64,000 bases of DNA from JAHJQZ01 sp963675235 (GTDB lineage Bacteria; Pseudomonadota; Alphaproteobacteria; Rhizobiales; Devosiaceae): NCBI GenBank assembly GCA_963675235.2, contig CAXXFU010000004.1, positions 744,001 to 808,000 of the forward strand, in the 5' to 3' direction. Shown here piece by piece: positions 45,050-53,239 of this stretch. The notes under the pieces were generated by a model. The model ran no database searches, was not told the DNA's origin, and saw nothing but the letters and a program-made list of their open reading frames with translations. Within the stretch, counting starts at the first letter, position 1. The number at the start of each line of letters is the position of its first letter. Made by a program: the position numbers and the translations under genes.

Positions 45050-45790
45050 ATGCGCATTCTCATTCTGGCCGGCACGGCCGAAGCACGCGATCTGGCCCGC
45101 AAGCTGATGTCCCGCCGGCACGACGTCACCTCGTCGCTCGCCGGCCGTACCGATGACCCGAACCTGCCCGACGGCCGGGTGCGCATGGGCGGCTTCGGCG
45201 GTATTGACGGATTGGTCGACTACCTCGCCAGCCAGGACACCGAACTGGTGATCGACGCCACCCACCCCTATGCCGGCACCATCTCCGCCGAGGCGATCGA
45301 GGCGGCAAAAATGCGCAAGATTCCGCTCATCCGGTTCGACCGCCCCGCCTGGCCCGAACCCGAGGGTGCCAACTGGACCCATTTCTCCGACATCGCCAGC
45401 GCGCTCAAGGCCGTGCCCGCCAGGAAGAAGGCGCTGGTCACCACCGGGCAGAAGAACCTCGACGTCATCGCGGACTGTCCAAAGGCCGATTTCCTGGTGC
45501 GCGTCATCGACCCGCCGGACATGGACTTGCCCGACAATGCCCGCCTTCTGCTGGCCCGTCCGCCCTATACGCTCAAGTCCGAAACCGAACTGATGGGGCG
45601 CAACGGCATCACGCACCTGATCACCAAGAATTCCGGCTCCACGCAAACGCGCGACAAGCTGTCGGCGGCGCAGGCGCTCGGCATCTCGGTGTTCATGATC
45701 GACCGCCCGCCGCTGCCCGAGGCGACGAAAGTCCACACCGTCGAGGATATGATCGACGCGGTTCACGATCTCGGCGCCGCCTCGGCCTGA
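45050..45790 (+). CDS. cobK: Precorrin-6A (or cobalt-precorrin-6A) reductase
   Basis: 246 residues. CobK/CbiJ reduces the macrocycle with NADPH. Recognisable are ILILAGTAEARDLARKL at the start, MGGFGGIDGLVDYL near 45, DATHPYAGTISAEA near 73 and TKNSGSTQTRDKLSAA near 190. It is coupled to cbiD by a 3-bp gap; the start follows GGGGGAAG. Its 3' end overlaps the end of cobM on the other strand by 28 bp. Confidence 0.94.
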   Translation: MRILILAGTAEARDLARKLMSRRHDVTSSLAGRTDDPNLPDGRVRMGGFGGIDGLVDYLASQDTELVIDATHPYAGTISAEAIEAAKMRKIPLIRFDRPAWPEPEGANWTHFSDIASALKAVPARKKALVTTGQKNLDVIADCPKADFLVRVIDPPDMDLPDNARLLLARPPYTLKSETELMGRNGITHLITKNSGSTQTRDKLSAAQALGISVFMIDRPPLPEATKVHTVEDMIDAVHDLGAASA

Positions 45791-46560
45791 GGCTTGCGCT
45801 TCTTGCCCCTGTTCCTGAGCACGTGGGCATAGGCTTCATCGTAAAGCCGGCTATCACGGAACTTCACATCACCGAACACCGGACCGACGAACACGAGCGC
45901 CGTGCGGGTAATCTTTTTCTCGCGGACACGGGCCCGCATTCCGGCAAGCGTGGTGACGATGATCTCCTCGTCCGGCCAGGTAGCGCGGTATATCACAACC
46001 ACCGGGCAATCGCCGCCATAGTGCGGGGTCAACGCCTGCTCGACATAGGCAAGGTTTCGCACTGACAGGTGGATGGCGAGCGTCGCCTTCGACGCACCGA
46101 GCACTTCGAGGCTCTCGGTTTCTGGCATCGACGATGCCTTGCCGGCGGTGCGGGTGAGGATCACCGTCTGGGCGATCTCGGGCAGAGTCAGTTCGACCCC
46201 GAGCCGCGCCGCCGCCCCGGCAAAGGCCGGCACGCCGGGCACGATCTCGTAGGCAATGTCGAGCGCATCGAGCCGGCGCATCTGCTCGGCAATGGCGCCG
46301 TAAAGCGAGGGGTCACCGGAATGGACGCGGGCAACATCCTCGCCGCGGGCGTCAGCCGCCACCATTTCATCGATGATCTCGTTAAGGTGCATCGGCGCGG
46401 TGTCGCGCACGAGCGCATCCTCTGGCGCGGAAGACACGATCTCCTCGGGCACCAGCGAACCGGCAAAAAGGCAGACCGGGCAGCGCTCGATCAGTCTGAG
46501 GCCGCGCACGGTGATGAGGTCCGGTGCGCCCGGCCCGGCGCCGATGAAATAGACCGTCAT
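45763..46560 (-). CDS. cobM: Precorrin-4 C11-methyltransferase
   Basis: 265 residues, CobM/CbiF, methylating C11. Motifs: YFIGAGPGAPDLITVRG near residue 4-20, CPVCLFAGSLVPEE near 28, RVHSGDPSLYGAIAEQ near 78, PGVPAFAGAAARLGVELTLPE near 108 and HLSVRNL near 165. A basic tail (RNRGKKRKPQ) closes the protein. A repeat-bearing gap of 200 bp separates it from the cobJ 3' end upstream on the same strand, so it may have its own promoter or be read through from the cbiX operon. Confidence 0.95.
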   Translation of the reverse strand: MTVYFIGAGPGAPDLITVRGLRLIERCPVCLFAGSLVPEEIVSSAPEDALVRDTAPMHLNEIIDEMVAADARGEDVARVHSGDPSLYGAIAEQMRRLDALDIAYEIVPGVPAFAGAAARLGVELTLPEIAQTVILTRTAGKASSMPETESLEVLGASKATLAIHLSVRNLAYVEQALTPHYGGDCPVVVIYRATWPDEEIIVTTLAGMRARVREKKITRTALVFVGPVFGDVKFRDSRLYDEAYAHVLRNRGKKRKPQAEAAPRS

Positions 46561-46565
46561 GCGCG

Positions 46566-46735
46566 CTCCCTTCCCTCCCCTTGATGGGGAGTGTGACCCG
46601 GCAGAGCCGTGCCGGATGGGGTGGGACTGCTCGCCCCGTCGCAGATCCGTCCACCCTGTTTCACAACGGACTTGGCAAGAGACAGGTCCTGTTCAACGTC
46701 CCTCCCCACAAGAGGGAGGGAGCCAGAGGTGGCAT
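46566..46735. repeat. Intergenic palindromic repeat element
   Basis: The gap between cobM and cobJ holds several hairpins: CTCCCC-TTGAT-GGGGAG at 46575-46591, the inverted GGCAGAGCCGTGCC around 46602-46615, and CCCTCCC-CACAA-GAGGGAGGG near 46702-46723. The block starting with CTCCCCTTGATGGGGAG and followed by CCGGCAGAGCCGTGCCGG is of a kind seen as multi-copy intergenic elements in Hyphomicrobiales. Exact ends are approximate. Confidence 0.5.
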
Positions 46736-46762
46736 GCAAATCCTCATTCCCGCTTCGCACTC

Positions 46763-47302
46763 TCATGGTTTGCCCGACTTTTTTTCATAGCCGCGCGGGG
46801 TGAACGCCACCGTGCCGTCGCCGCGCTTGAGGACGCGCGACTGGCTTGATCCGATCAGGACGATTGTCAGCATGTCGACGCTTTCCGGGCGGAACTCGCC
46901 GAGCGTGGTCAGCGTCACCTGCTCCTTCATGCGCCCGAGATTGGAGGCGACGATCACTGGCGTATCCGGATGCCGGTGGGCAAGGAAGGAAGTCTTGGCG
47001 GCTATGATCATCTCGGTACGCCGATCCGAGCGCGGGTTGTAGAGCGCCGTGACGAAATCGCCGATCGCCGCTGCACCAAGTCGCTTGCGGATGTCCTCGG
47101 CCGGCGTCAGCAGGTCGGAAAGCGAGATGGCGCAGAAGTCATGCCCGATCAGCGCCCCGGCCTTGGCCGAGGCCATCTGCAGCGCCGAAATGCCGGGATG
47201 GCAAACGACCTCCACCCGCCGCGCCGCAATCGGGCAGTGCGCGCGCGCCGGTCGCTTCGAGCAATTCGTAGACAAGACTGGCCATGGCGTAGATCTGGGC
47301 AT
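46763..47302 (-). CDS. cobJ: Precorrin-3B C17-methyltransferase domain (CobJ), 3' part after frame breaks
   Basis: The last ~160 codons of CobJ in a third frame: VEVVCHPGISALQMASAKAGA, HDFCAISLSDLLTP, GDFVTALYNPRSDRR, and VIVASNLGRMKE to TPRGYEKKSGKP. This is the C-terminal lobe of the ring-contracting methyltransferase. The ATG at 47302 is not natural; codons before about 47215 are noise. It is the continuation of 47149-49320, with a short middle piece (ALELAGEGKTVALISSGDAQ) in yet another frame between about 47370 and 47240. Confidence 0.85.
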   Translation of the reverse strand: MPRSTPWPVLSTNCSKRPARAHCPIAARRVEVVCHPGISALQMASAKAGALIGHDFCAISLSDLLTPAEDIRKRLGAAAIGDFVTALYNPRSDRRTEMIIAAKTSFLAHRHPDTPVIVASNLGRMKEQVTLTTLGEFRPESVDMLTIVLIGSSQSRVLKRGDGTVAFTPRGYEKKSGKP

Positions 47303-49320
47303 CGCCTGAGGAGATCAGCGCCACCGTCTTGCCTTCGCCGGCAAGCTCGAGCGCATGGCGCACCCGCCGCTTCCTCGTCACCCAGGGGGAAGCGGTGTTG
47401 CCGCTTGCCGATATCGAGATCGTCAATCAGGTCGAGATAGAGCCCGTAGCCGACCCAGTCGACTGCCAGTTCCAGCGCCGCCACCGCCGAGGCAGTACGC
47501 TGGGCCGGCTCGCCCGGGCCGATGCCGACAATGTGGAGCGTGCCGCGCGCCCGTCCGAACCCGGCGACATCGATCGGCGCACTGGCAAGGCCGATGGCGC
47601 AAGTGGCGCGGGCGGTGCGGCGCTTGGGCACGATCAGCGTGCCGGCCTTGAGCGCAGCGGCTTCGGCGACACCGGGCGTGCCGGTTTCAGCCCTGACCAC
47701 TTCCGAAGGCGTGACGAGGCGAGCTTCTTCTTCGGCCAGTTCCGCTGCCGAGAACAGCCTCAGCGGCACGCCGAGCCGGGCGGCAAGTTCGTTGAGCGCC
47801 TTCTCATCGGCCTTGATATCGATGCTGGCAATGGCGGCAAGGCTTTCGGTCGCCAGGCCCTTGTCGGCCAGGGTCGAGGTCAGAAGTCCGTGGATTTCCG
47901 AAGTGGTGACGCCACGCTCGCAACCGATGCCGGCAACGAGGGTTTTCGGGTGATAAACCAGATCGGCGTCGACTTCGCCGTCCCGGCGCGGCGTTGCAGT
48001 GATGTGGACCTTGCCGTCGCGCGCCAGCGGATAGCCAGCCTCTTCGAGCCAGGGGGCGTCACCGGAAAGCGTGATTTTCTCGCCATCGAGCACCCGCGCC
48101 ATGGCCGATTTCGCTTTTGCCGGATCAGCAAGTACGAACCCTTGCGGCGGCTCGTCGAGGCCCAAGGCAAAGCGCGCGTCGGAGGCGGTGGTGACGGCGG
48201 CGGAACCGCCCAATTGCTCGGCGATGTCGCGCGCCAGCGCATTGCCGCCGTGATGACCGCCGAGCAACGGCACGACATGGGCGCCGTCGGCGGAAACCGC
48301 GACGACCGGCGGCTCCACGCGCTTGTCCTTCAACGAGCCGGCCAACAGGCGGATGAGAATGCCGGCGGCGGCAACGCCGACGATCGGCCGGCCTTCGGCG
48401 AACAGGCGCGGCAACAGTTCGGCCGCCCCCTCCTCGCCGGTACCGAGCGCATGCACGCGCCCGCCGGTGGCGGCGGCAATCTTTGCGGCGACCGAACTGC
48501 CGGCGGTCGAGAACATGACGATGGCGGGCCTTTTCGGCTGGCCGTCGTCGAGCGCGATGGCCGGCGGCGGCGCCATTGCCGGCGATCCCGGCTGCTCCGG
48601 CATTGTCGCGGCGATTTCGGCCCAGGCCTCGTTGCCAGAATAAATCAGAATAGTCGAGAAATAGGGCAGTTCATCGCCAGAAACGGCGGCAAGCGGCGTC
48701 AGTTTCTCGCCGTCGCGGCTGGCCTTTTCGACGACCAGCGCCGCCTCCATCAACCCGAGCCTGTCGACAAGGGCGCGGATACGCTTGAGGTGCCTGCCGG
48801 TCTTGAGGATCGCCACTGACTCGGCGCTTCGCATTTCCCGTTCGAGCACGGAATCGTCGAGCGGCGCCGGCAGCACCTTTAGGATCTCGTTGCGGGCCGC
48901 AAGCGGCCTCAGTGCGGCCGCGGCGCTGGCCGAGACCGAGGTGACACCTGCAACAACATGCACCGGCACCAGTGCCTTCAGGCGCTCGAGCAGATACATG
49001 GCCGAGCCGTAGAACAGCGGATCGCCTTCGCACAGATAAGCGACCGACCGTCCTTCGGCGACATGGGCCTCGATAGCCGCGGCGGCCTGGTCATAGGCCT
49101 TCCGGGCCGGGGCGCGGTCGCGGGCGATCGGCATGTCGATGGCCATCAGTTCGGCCTGCACGCCGATCTGGCCGCGCGCGATCGCCAGCGCCTGCGAGTC
49201 TTCGCCCGGCTTTTGCGGATAGGCGACGACATCGGCCTCGGCAAGCACGCGCGTGGCCGAGAGCGTCATCAGTTCCGGATCGCCCGGCCCGACGCCGACC
49301 AGATAGAGTGTCCCGCTCAT
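47149..49320 (-). CDS. CobI-CbiG-CobJ fusion, interrupted by frame breaks in CobJ
   Basis: 723 codons in frame, three enzymes in order. Residues 1-235: CobI/CbiL, precorrin-2 C20-methyltransferase (YLVGVGPGDPELMTL, CEGDPLFYGSAMYLLERL, VAGVTSVSASAAA). Residues about 265-560: CbiG, cobalt-precorrin-5A hydrolase (GVAAAGILIRLLAG, LGGHHGGNALAR, VAGIGCERGVTTSEI). From about 590: CobJ/CbiH (LHIVGIGPGEPAQRT, VDWVGYGLYLDLI). At 47366-47371 the frame changes after GDEEA, and again near 47210-47250 within a GCGCGCGCGC run; the rest is in 46763-47302. Restored length would be about 850 residues. Its start overlaps the cobL stop by 4 bp. Confidence 0.88.
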   Translation of the reverse strand: MSGTLYLVGVGPGDPELMTLSATRVLAEADVVAYPQKPGEDSQALAIARGQIGVQAELMAIDMPIARDRAPARKAYDQAAAAIEAHVAEGRSVAYLCEGDPLFYGSAMYLLERLKALVPVHVVAGVTSVSASAAAALRPLAARNEILKVLPAPLDDSVLEREMRSAESVAILKTGRHLKRIRALVDRLGLMEAALVVEKASRDGEKLTPLAAVSGDELPYFSTILIYSGNEAWAEIAATMPEQPGSPAMAPPPAIALDDGQPKRPAIVMFSTAGSSVAAKIAAATGGRVHALGTGEEGAAELLPRLFAEGRPIVGVAAAGILIRLLAGSLKDKRVEPPVVAVSADGAHVVPLLGGHHGGNALARDIAEQLGGSAAVTTASDARFALGLDEPPQGFVLADPAKAKSAMARVLDGEKITLSGDAPWLEEAGYPLARDGKVHITATPRRDGEVDADLVYHPKTLVAGIGCERGVTTSEIHGLLTSTLADKGLATESLAAIASIDIKADEKALNELAARLGVPLRLFSAAELAEEEARLVTPSEVVRAETGTPGVAEAAALKAGTLIVPKRRTARATCAIGLASAPIDVAGFGRARGTLHIVGIGPGEPAQRTASAVAALELAVDWVGYGLYLDLIDDLDIGKRQHRFPLGDEEAAGAPCARACRRRQDGGADLLRRCPDLRHGQSCLRIARSDRRARTARLRRGGWRSFAIPAFRRCRWPRPRPGR

Positions 49321-50528
49321 TGTCCCCCCTTGATGAGCACGTATTGCATCACCCGCATGCGTGGCCGGAACGCCGGCTCGCCACCTATGGTATCGAGCAC
49401 CTCGACGCCGATGCGGACGAGTTCGCCCCCGTGTTCGGCCTGAAGCGCCAAAAGTGCCGCCTCGCCGGAAAGCGTCACCGCATTGGCAACCAGACGTCCG
49501 CCAGGTTTGAGCGCAGCGAATGCCGCCTCGAAAAGCGCACTATTGCCGACATCGCCGCCCAAAAATAGCGCATCCGGCCGCTCTTGTCCGGCAAGCGATT
49601 GCGGTGCCTCGCCGCCGATGACGACAAGCCCCGGCACACCGAGCGTTTCGGCATTGCGCACGATGCGGGCCGAGCGGTCTGTGTCGCGCTCGAAGGCAAT
49701 CGCCCGCGCCCCGCGCGCCGCCCGCATCCATTCGATGGCGACGGCCCCGGACCCGGCACCGATGTCCCAGAGCAGTGCGCCGGGCGTCGGTGAGAGCTTG
49801 GCCAGCGTCGCAGAGCGAACCTCGCGCTTGGTCAGCTGCCCGTCGCTGTCGAAGGCGTCGTCGGGCAGGCCCGGCAGAGGCGGCAGAAGCGGCGCGCCGG
49901 CATCGGCGATGCATTCCACGGCCAGGACATGGAACGGGCCGACCGGTCTGTCTGCCGCTTCTGCAGCGGTGAAAGCGGTAATGCACTCGTTCGTGCCGCC
50001 GAGATCTTCAAGAACGGTCAGAATTGACTGGCCATAGCCACGCGCCGCCAGCAATGCGCCGACCCTGGCCGGGGCCTCGGCATTACTCGTGAGCGCCAGC
50101 ACGTGGTTTCCAGGCAGGACATGCGGCTGGATCAGCGCCAGGTCGCGGCCATGCAGCGACAGCGTCGCAATCTCCGCCATCGGCCAGTGCATTCGCGCCG
50201 CTGCCAGCTGGAACGAGGACGGAGCCGGATGAACGGCAAACTCCTCGTCAGGCAGGCGGTGCGACAGCGTAGCGCCGATACCGAACCAGTTCGGATCGCC
50301 GGAGGCCAGCAGGACCGTCGGCGTATGGCGGGCCGCCATGATCTTGTCGATCATGGGTTCGAGCGCGCCATCCCAGACGATCAGGTTCCTGGTGCCTCCG
50401 GAAAGCCCTTCGAGCCGGCGCTTGACGCCGATGACGGTGTCGGCGCGCTCGATCAGCGCCCTGAGATCGGGAGCAAGTGCGACGATACCAGCTTCCGGTA
50501 CGCCGATGATGTCGAGCCAATGGGTCAT
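49317..50528 (-). CDS. cobL: Precorrin-6Y C5,15-methyltransferase (decarboxylating)
   Basis: 403 residues from ATG 50528. A two-domain enzyme (CbiE plus CbiT) that methylates C5 and C15 and removes the acetate carboxyl at C12. CbiE part, residues 1-200: WLDIIGVPEAG, LLASGDPNWFGIG, AVHPAPSSFQLAAARM. CbiT part, about 225-403: SDGQLTKREVRSATLAKL, LLWDIGAGSGAVAIEW as SAM motif, AIAFERDTDR. It overlaps the cobH-fusion stop and the cobI start by 4 bp each, so the four-gene set is tightly coupled. Confidence 0.95.
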   Translation of the reverse strand: MTHWLDIIGVPEAGIVALAPDLRALIERADTVIGVKRRLEGLSGGTRNLIVWDGALEPMIDKIMAARHTPTVLLASGDPNWFGIGATLSHRLPDEEFAVHPAPSSFQLAAARMHWPMAEIATLSLHGRDLALIQPHVLPGNHVLALTSNAEAPARVGALLAARGYGQSILTVLEDLGGTNECITAFTAAEAADRPVGPFHVLAVECIADAGAPLLPPLPGLPDDAFDSDGQLTKREVRSATLAKLSPTPGALLWDIGAGSGAVAIEWMRAARGARAIAFERDTDRSARIVRNAETLGVPGLVVIGGEAPQSLAGQERPDALFLGGDVGNSALFEAAFAALKPGGRLVANAVTLSGEAALLALQAEHGGELVRIGVEVLDTIGGEPAFRPRMRVMQYVLIKGGQ

Positions 50529-52060
50529 CTCTTGGTCAGTCCCGCCAGTGCGTTGACTGCTGCCGCCGCCAGCGCCGAACCGCCAATGCGGCCGGAAAGC
50601 GTGATGAACGGCACGCCGCGCGGATCGGCGACCAGTGCGTCCTTCGATTCCGCCGCGCCGACGAAGCCGACCGGCAGTCCGACGATCAATGCCGGCTTCG
50701 GCGCCCCGGCATCGAGTTTCTCCATCAGGTGGAACAATGCCGTCGGGGCATTGCCGATGACAACCACGGCGCCGGCGAGGTCTTCGTCCCACAAATCGAG
50801 CGCCGCCGCCGAACGCGTCGTGCCCTGGCGCTTTGCCATCGTGGCGACGCTATCGTGATTGAGCGTGCAGATGATGCGGTTCTGCGCCGGCAGAAGTCGC
50901 GCGATGATGCCGGCGGCGACCATTTCCGCGTCGCACAACACGGGCTTGCCAACGCTGAGCGCGCCGATCCCTGCCGCCACGGCGCCGGGCGAGAACACCA
51001 AATTTTCGGCGATCTCGACCTGGCCGCAGGCATGGATCATCCGCTCGGCCAGTTTCGCCTCCTCGGGTGAAAATCGCGCAAGATCGGCCTCGGCCCTGAG
51101 AATGGCAAAGGATTGCCGGTAGATCTCGTCCGGATCGCGGAGATAGGAGCGGCTCGGCGCGACGTTGCTGGTCGAGACCGCCCCTGCGGCCAGTGCGGTT
51201 TTTCCAAGACCGACGATCCAGCCTTCTTCGCGCAACACTCGTGCGCGCTCCGGGCCGGTGAGATCGTCGGGCGCAGCCAGCAGATCGGCCAGTTCGTCCT
51301 GACTGTCCAGTGCCTGCAACAGGGCCGTGAACGCTTCGACCTGCGCGCGATCCTTGGGCTCGATGTCCGCATCGATCGGCACGAGCGAGGGATAGATTTC
51401 GGCAATCACCAGCGGTCGCGATAGATCGCGCTCGAAATCGGTGTCGAACGGCCAGATGGCGATGTTGTCGCCAAAGCGGGCGCGCAGCTGATTGAGGCGC
51501 GGAATGCCGAGCAGGGCCTGGCTGCCGACACTGCCGACGCCGCTGAGCTTCCACACCGGCTGGGCGGTCTTCGCCCGCTTTTCCGCCAGCCTCTTTTCGG
51601 CAATGTCGCCATAGGCCGACCTGTCCTTTGTCGGAGCGAGAGCGGCATAGCTGCGGGCCGGTGGGTGGCCCCAGAAATGGCGACGCGAGCGCGACAGGCG
51701 CTGATTGAGTTCGCTCGCCACCTCGAAGCGGTTGGACTGATTGGTATCGGTATCCGATACGAGCGCATCGAGCGCGCCCCAGAGCGCGTCCCACGACTCT
51801 TCGCCGGCAATGCTCCGCGCCGCGCCTTCGGGATAGCCGAAGGGGAGATCGAAGCCGACGAACACCCGCTCGCCGGCCGCAAGCGCCGCGTCCAGGCGCC
51901 TTTCGAGATGCCGCATCGCCTCGGCGCGCGTCGCCGGATTGAGCGACGAGCTCATATGGCCCGACGCGTCACGTTCGGAGATCCAGATCGAATCCTTGCC
52001 CCTGTTCGGCATGTTGGCCGCCGACCAGTCGACCGCGATATAGGTGTCGAACACCCGCAT
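50525..52060 (-). CDS. cobH: DUF429-like domain fused to precorrin-8X methylmutase
   Basis: 511 residues. The C-terminal ~205 residues (from SYLRDPDEIYRQSF, 305 on) are a full CobH/CbiC, which moves the C11 methyl to C12; the catalytic His343 is in ERMIHACGQVEI, and CDAEMVAAGI and GNAPTALFHL follow. The N-terminal ~290 residues form a separate domain with an RNase-H-like layout (AVDWSAAN at 9-16, VGFDLPFGYP at 68-77, then WPFDTDFE and AEIYPSL), resembling DUF429-type proteins. Its role in cobalamin synthesis is unknown. Stop overlaps cobL; start is 4 bp after cbiX stop region. Confidence 0.9.
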   Translation of the reverse strand: MRVFDTYIAVDWSAANMPNRGKDSIWISERDASGHMSSSLNPATRAEAMRHLERRLDAALAAGERVFVGFDLPFGYPEGAARSIAGEESWDALWGALDALVSDTDTNQSNRFEVASELNQRLSRSRRHFWGHPPARSYAALAPTKDRSAYGDIAEKRLAEKRAKTAQPVWKLSGVGSVGSQALLGIPRLNQLRARFGDNIAIWPFDTDFERDLSRPLVIAEIYPSLVPIDADIEPKDRAQVEAFTALLQALDSQDELADLLAAPDDLTGPERARVLREEGWIVGLGKTALAAGAVSTSNVAPSRSYLRDPDEIYRQSFAILRAEADLARFSPEEAKLAERMIHACGQVEIAENLVFSPGAVAAGIGALSVGKPVLCDAEMVAAGIIARLLPAQNRIICTLNHDSVATMAKRQGTTRSAAALDLWDEDLAGAVVVIGNAPTALFHLMEKLDAGAPKPALIVGLPVGFVGAAESKDALVADPRGVPFITLSGRIGGSALAAAAVNALAGLTKR

Positions 52061-52064
52061 CGGC

Positions 52065-53204
52065 CTAGCGGCCCTTTTTCAGCGTCACCGGCCCGAGCGG
52101 GTGGTCGGCATGCGGGTAGGGCGCGTGCGTGTGGGCGTGATCGTGATGATGATGATGTCCGTCGCCATGGTGGTGGTGATGGTCGTGGTCGTGGTCGTGA
52201 TGACGGTGATCCTCGAGCGGCGTGAACGGCAGGCCGTGCGCCTTGCAGAAGTCTTCGTCGCGGCAGGAGGCGTCGCAATCGCCGTTGCACGGGCAGTTTT
52301 CCAGCCCGCCGCCAATGCCTTCGACATGGTGATGGTGGCTTTCCTGCGGCGCGCCGATATCGGCTTCGAAACCGAGCACCGCCTCCCGGTACTTGCACAA
52401 AGCGCAGTTCATGGCGTTGTCGCCGGCAACGAGCTGGCGCAGGCGGTCGATGAAAGTCTCGATGACAAGGCCGTGGTCGTTGAGATAGGGCGCCTTGACG
52501 AAATCGATGCCCGGATGAGCGGCCGCCGCTTCATCGACCGCGCCATAGATGCGTTTGACGAGCACGCCGGTAAACAGGAAATAGGGGAAAACGATGATGC
52601 GCCGGAAGCCGAGCCGTACTGCCCTGTCGAGCGCCGGGCCAACGAGCGGGAAGGTGACGCCGGAATAAGCGGTCTCGCCCCAGCCATAGCCCATGCCTTC
52701 CCACAGCATGCGCATCATCTTGGCAACATTGGAATTGGCGTCCGGGTCCGAGGCGCCGCGCCCGACCACCATCAGGAGCGTTTCGTGGCGCGAAATGCCG
52801 GGACGCGCGGCGGCCTCGGCCTCGGCGATGCGGGCGCCGGCGGCGTTGAGCATTTTGACATCGACCCCGAGCTCGGCGCCATAGGTGATGTCGATGTCGT
52901 ACTTTGCGGCATAGGTGTTGAGCACGGAGGGAATGTCGTTCTTGGCATGGCCGGCGGCGAACAGCATGCCCGGCAGGGCGAAGATGCGCCGAACGCCCTG
53001 TTCCCTCAGCCTGTCGAGGCCGTGATTGATCACCGGATCGGCGAATTCGAGATAGCCGTATTCGACCGGCACGCCGGACAGGCGATCGCCGAGGACATCG
53101 GCCAGATGGGCAAATTCGTCGACGGCGCGGCGATTACGGCTGCCATGACCGCACAGCATGACACCGGACTGCTCCGGCAGGGCAAGATCGAAATCCACGT
53201 CCAC
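52065..53204 (-). CDS. cbiX: Sirohydrochlorin cobaltochelatase CbiX with Cys- and His-rich tail
   Basis: 379 residues. Two tandem CbiX domains: the first has the active-site LCGHGSRNRRAVDEF (His20), the second has VGRGASDPDANSN where Arg replaces the His. CbiX inserts cobalt into sirohydrochlorin, the entry to the cobalt-early route. After residue 260 comes CALCK, then a cysteine cluster CPCNGDCDASCRDEDFC near 310, likely an iron-sulfur or metal site as in long CbiX proteins, and a histidine-rich tail (HDHDHDHHHHHGDGHH) suited to cobalt storage. It leads the operon cbiX-cobH-cobL-cobI/cbiG/cobJ. Confidence 0.92.
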   Translation of the reverse strand: MDVDFDLALPEQSGVMLCGHGSRNRRAVDEFAHLADVLGDRLSGVPVEYGYLEFADPVINHGLDRLREQGVRRIFALPGMLFAAGHAKNDIPSVLNTYAAKYDIDITYGAELGVDVKMLNAAGARIAEAEAAARPGISRHETLLMVVGRGASDPDANSNVAKMMRMLWEGMGYGWGETAYSGVTFPLVGPALDRAVRLGFRRIIVFPYFLFTGVLVKRIYGAVDEAAAAHPGIDFVKAPYLNDHGLVIETFIDRLRQLVAGDNAMNCALCKYREAVLGFEADIGAPQESHHHHVEGIGGGLENCPCNGDCDASCRDEDFCKAHGLPFTPLEDHRHHDHDHDHHHHHGDGHHHHHDHAHTHAPYPHADHPLGPVTLKKGR

Positions 53205-53239
53205 CTCCTTGTGGAGCGCGCCCGGGAAAGTAGCATCGC

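Noticed and set aside
43886..45766. 626-codon minus-strand frame opposite cbiD and cobK
   Set aside because: It spans two well-identified genes on the other strand and shows no family motif.
46566..46735. CRISPR array
   Set aside because: The hairpins are not regularly spaced direct repeats and there are no cas genes.
47210..47250. Programmed frameshifting in cobJ at the GCGCGCGCGC run
   Set aside because: There is no slippery heptamer, two separate shifts would be needed, and the same kind of break occurs in unrelated genes; indel error or mutation is simpler.
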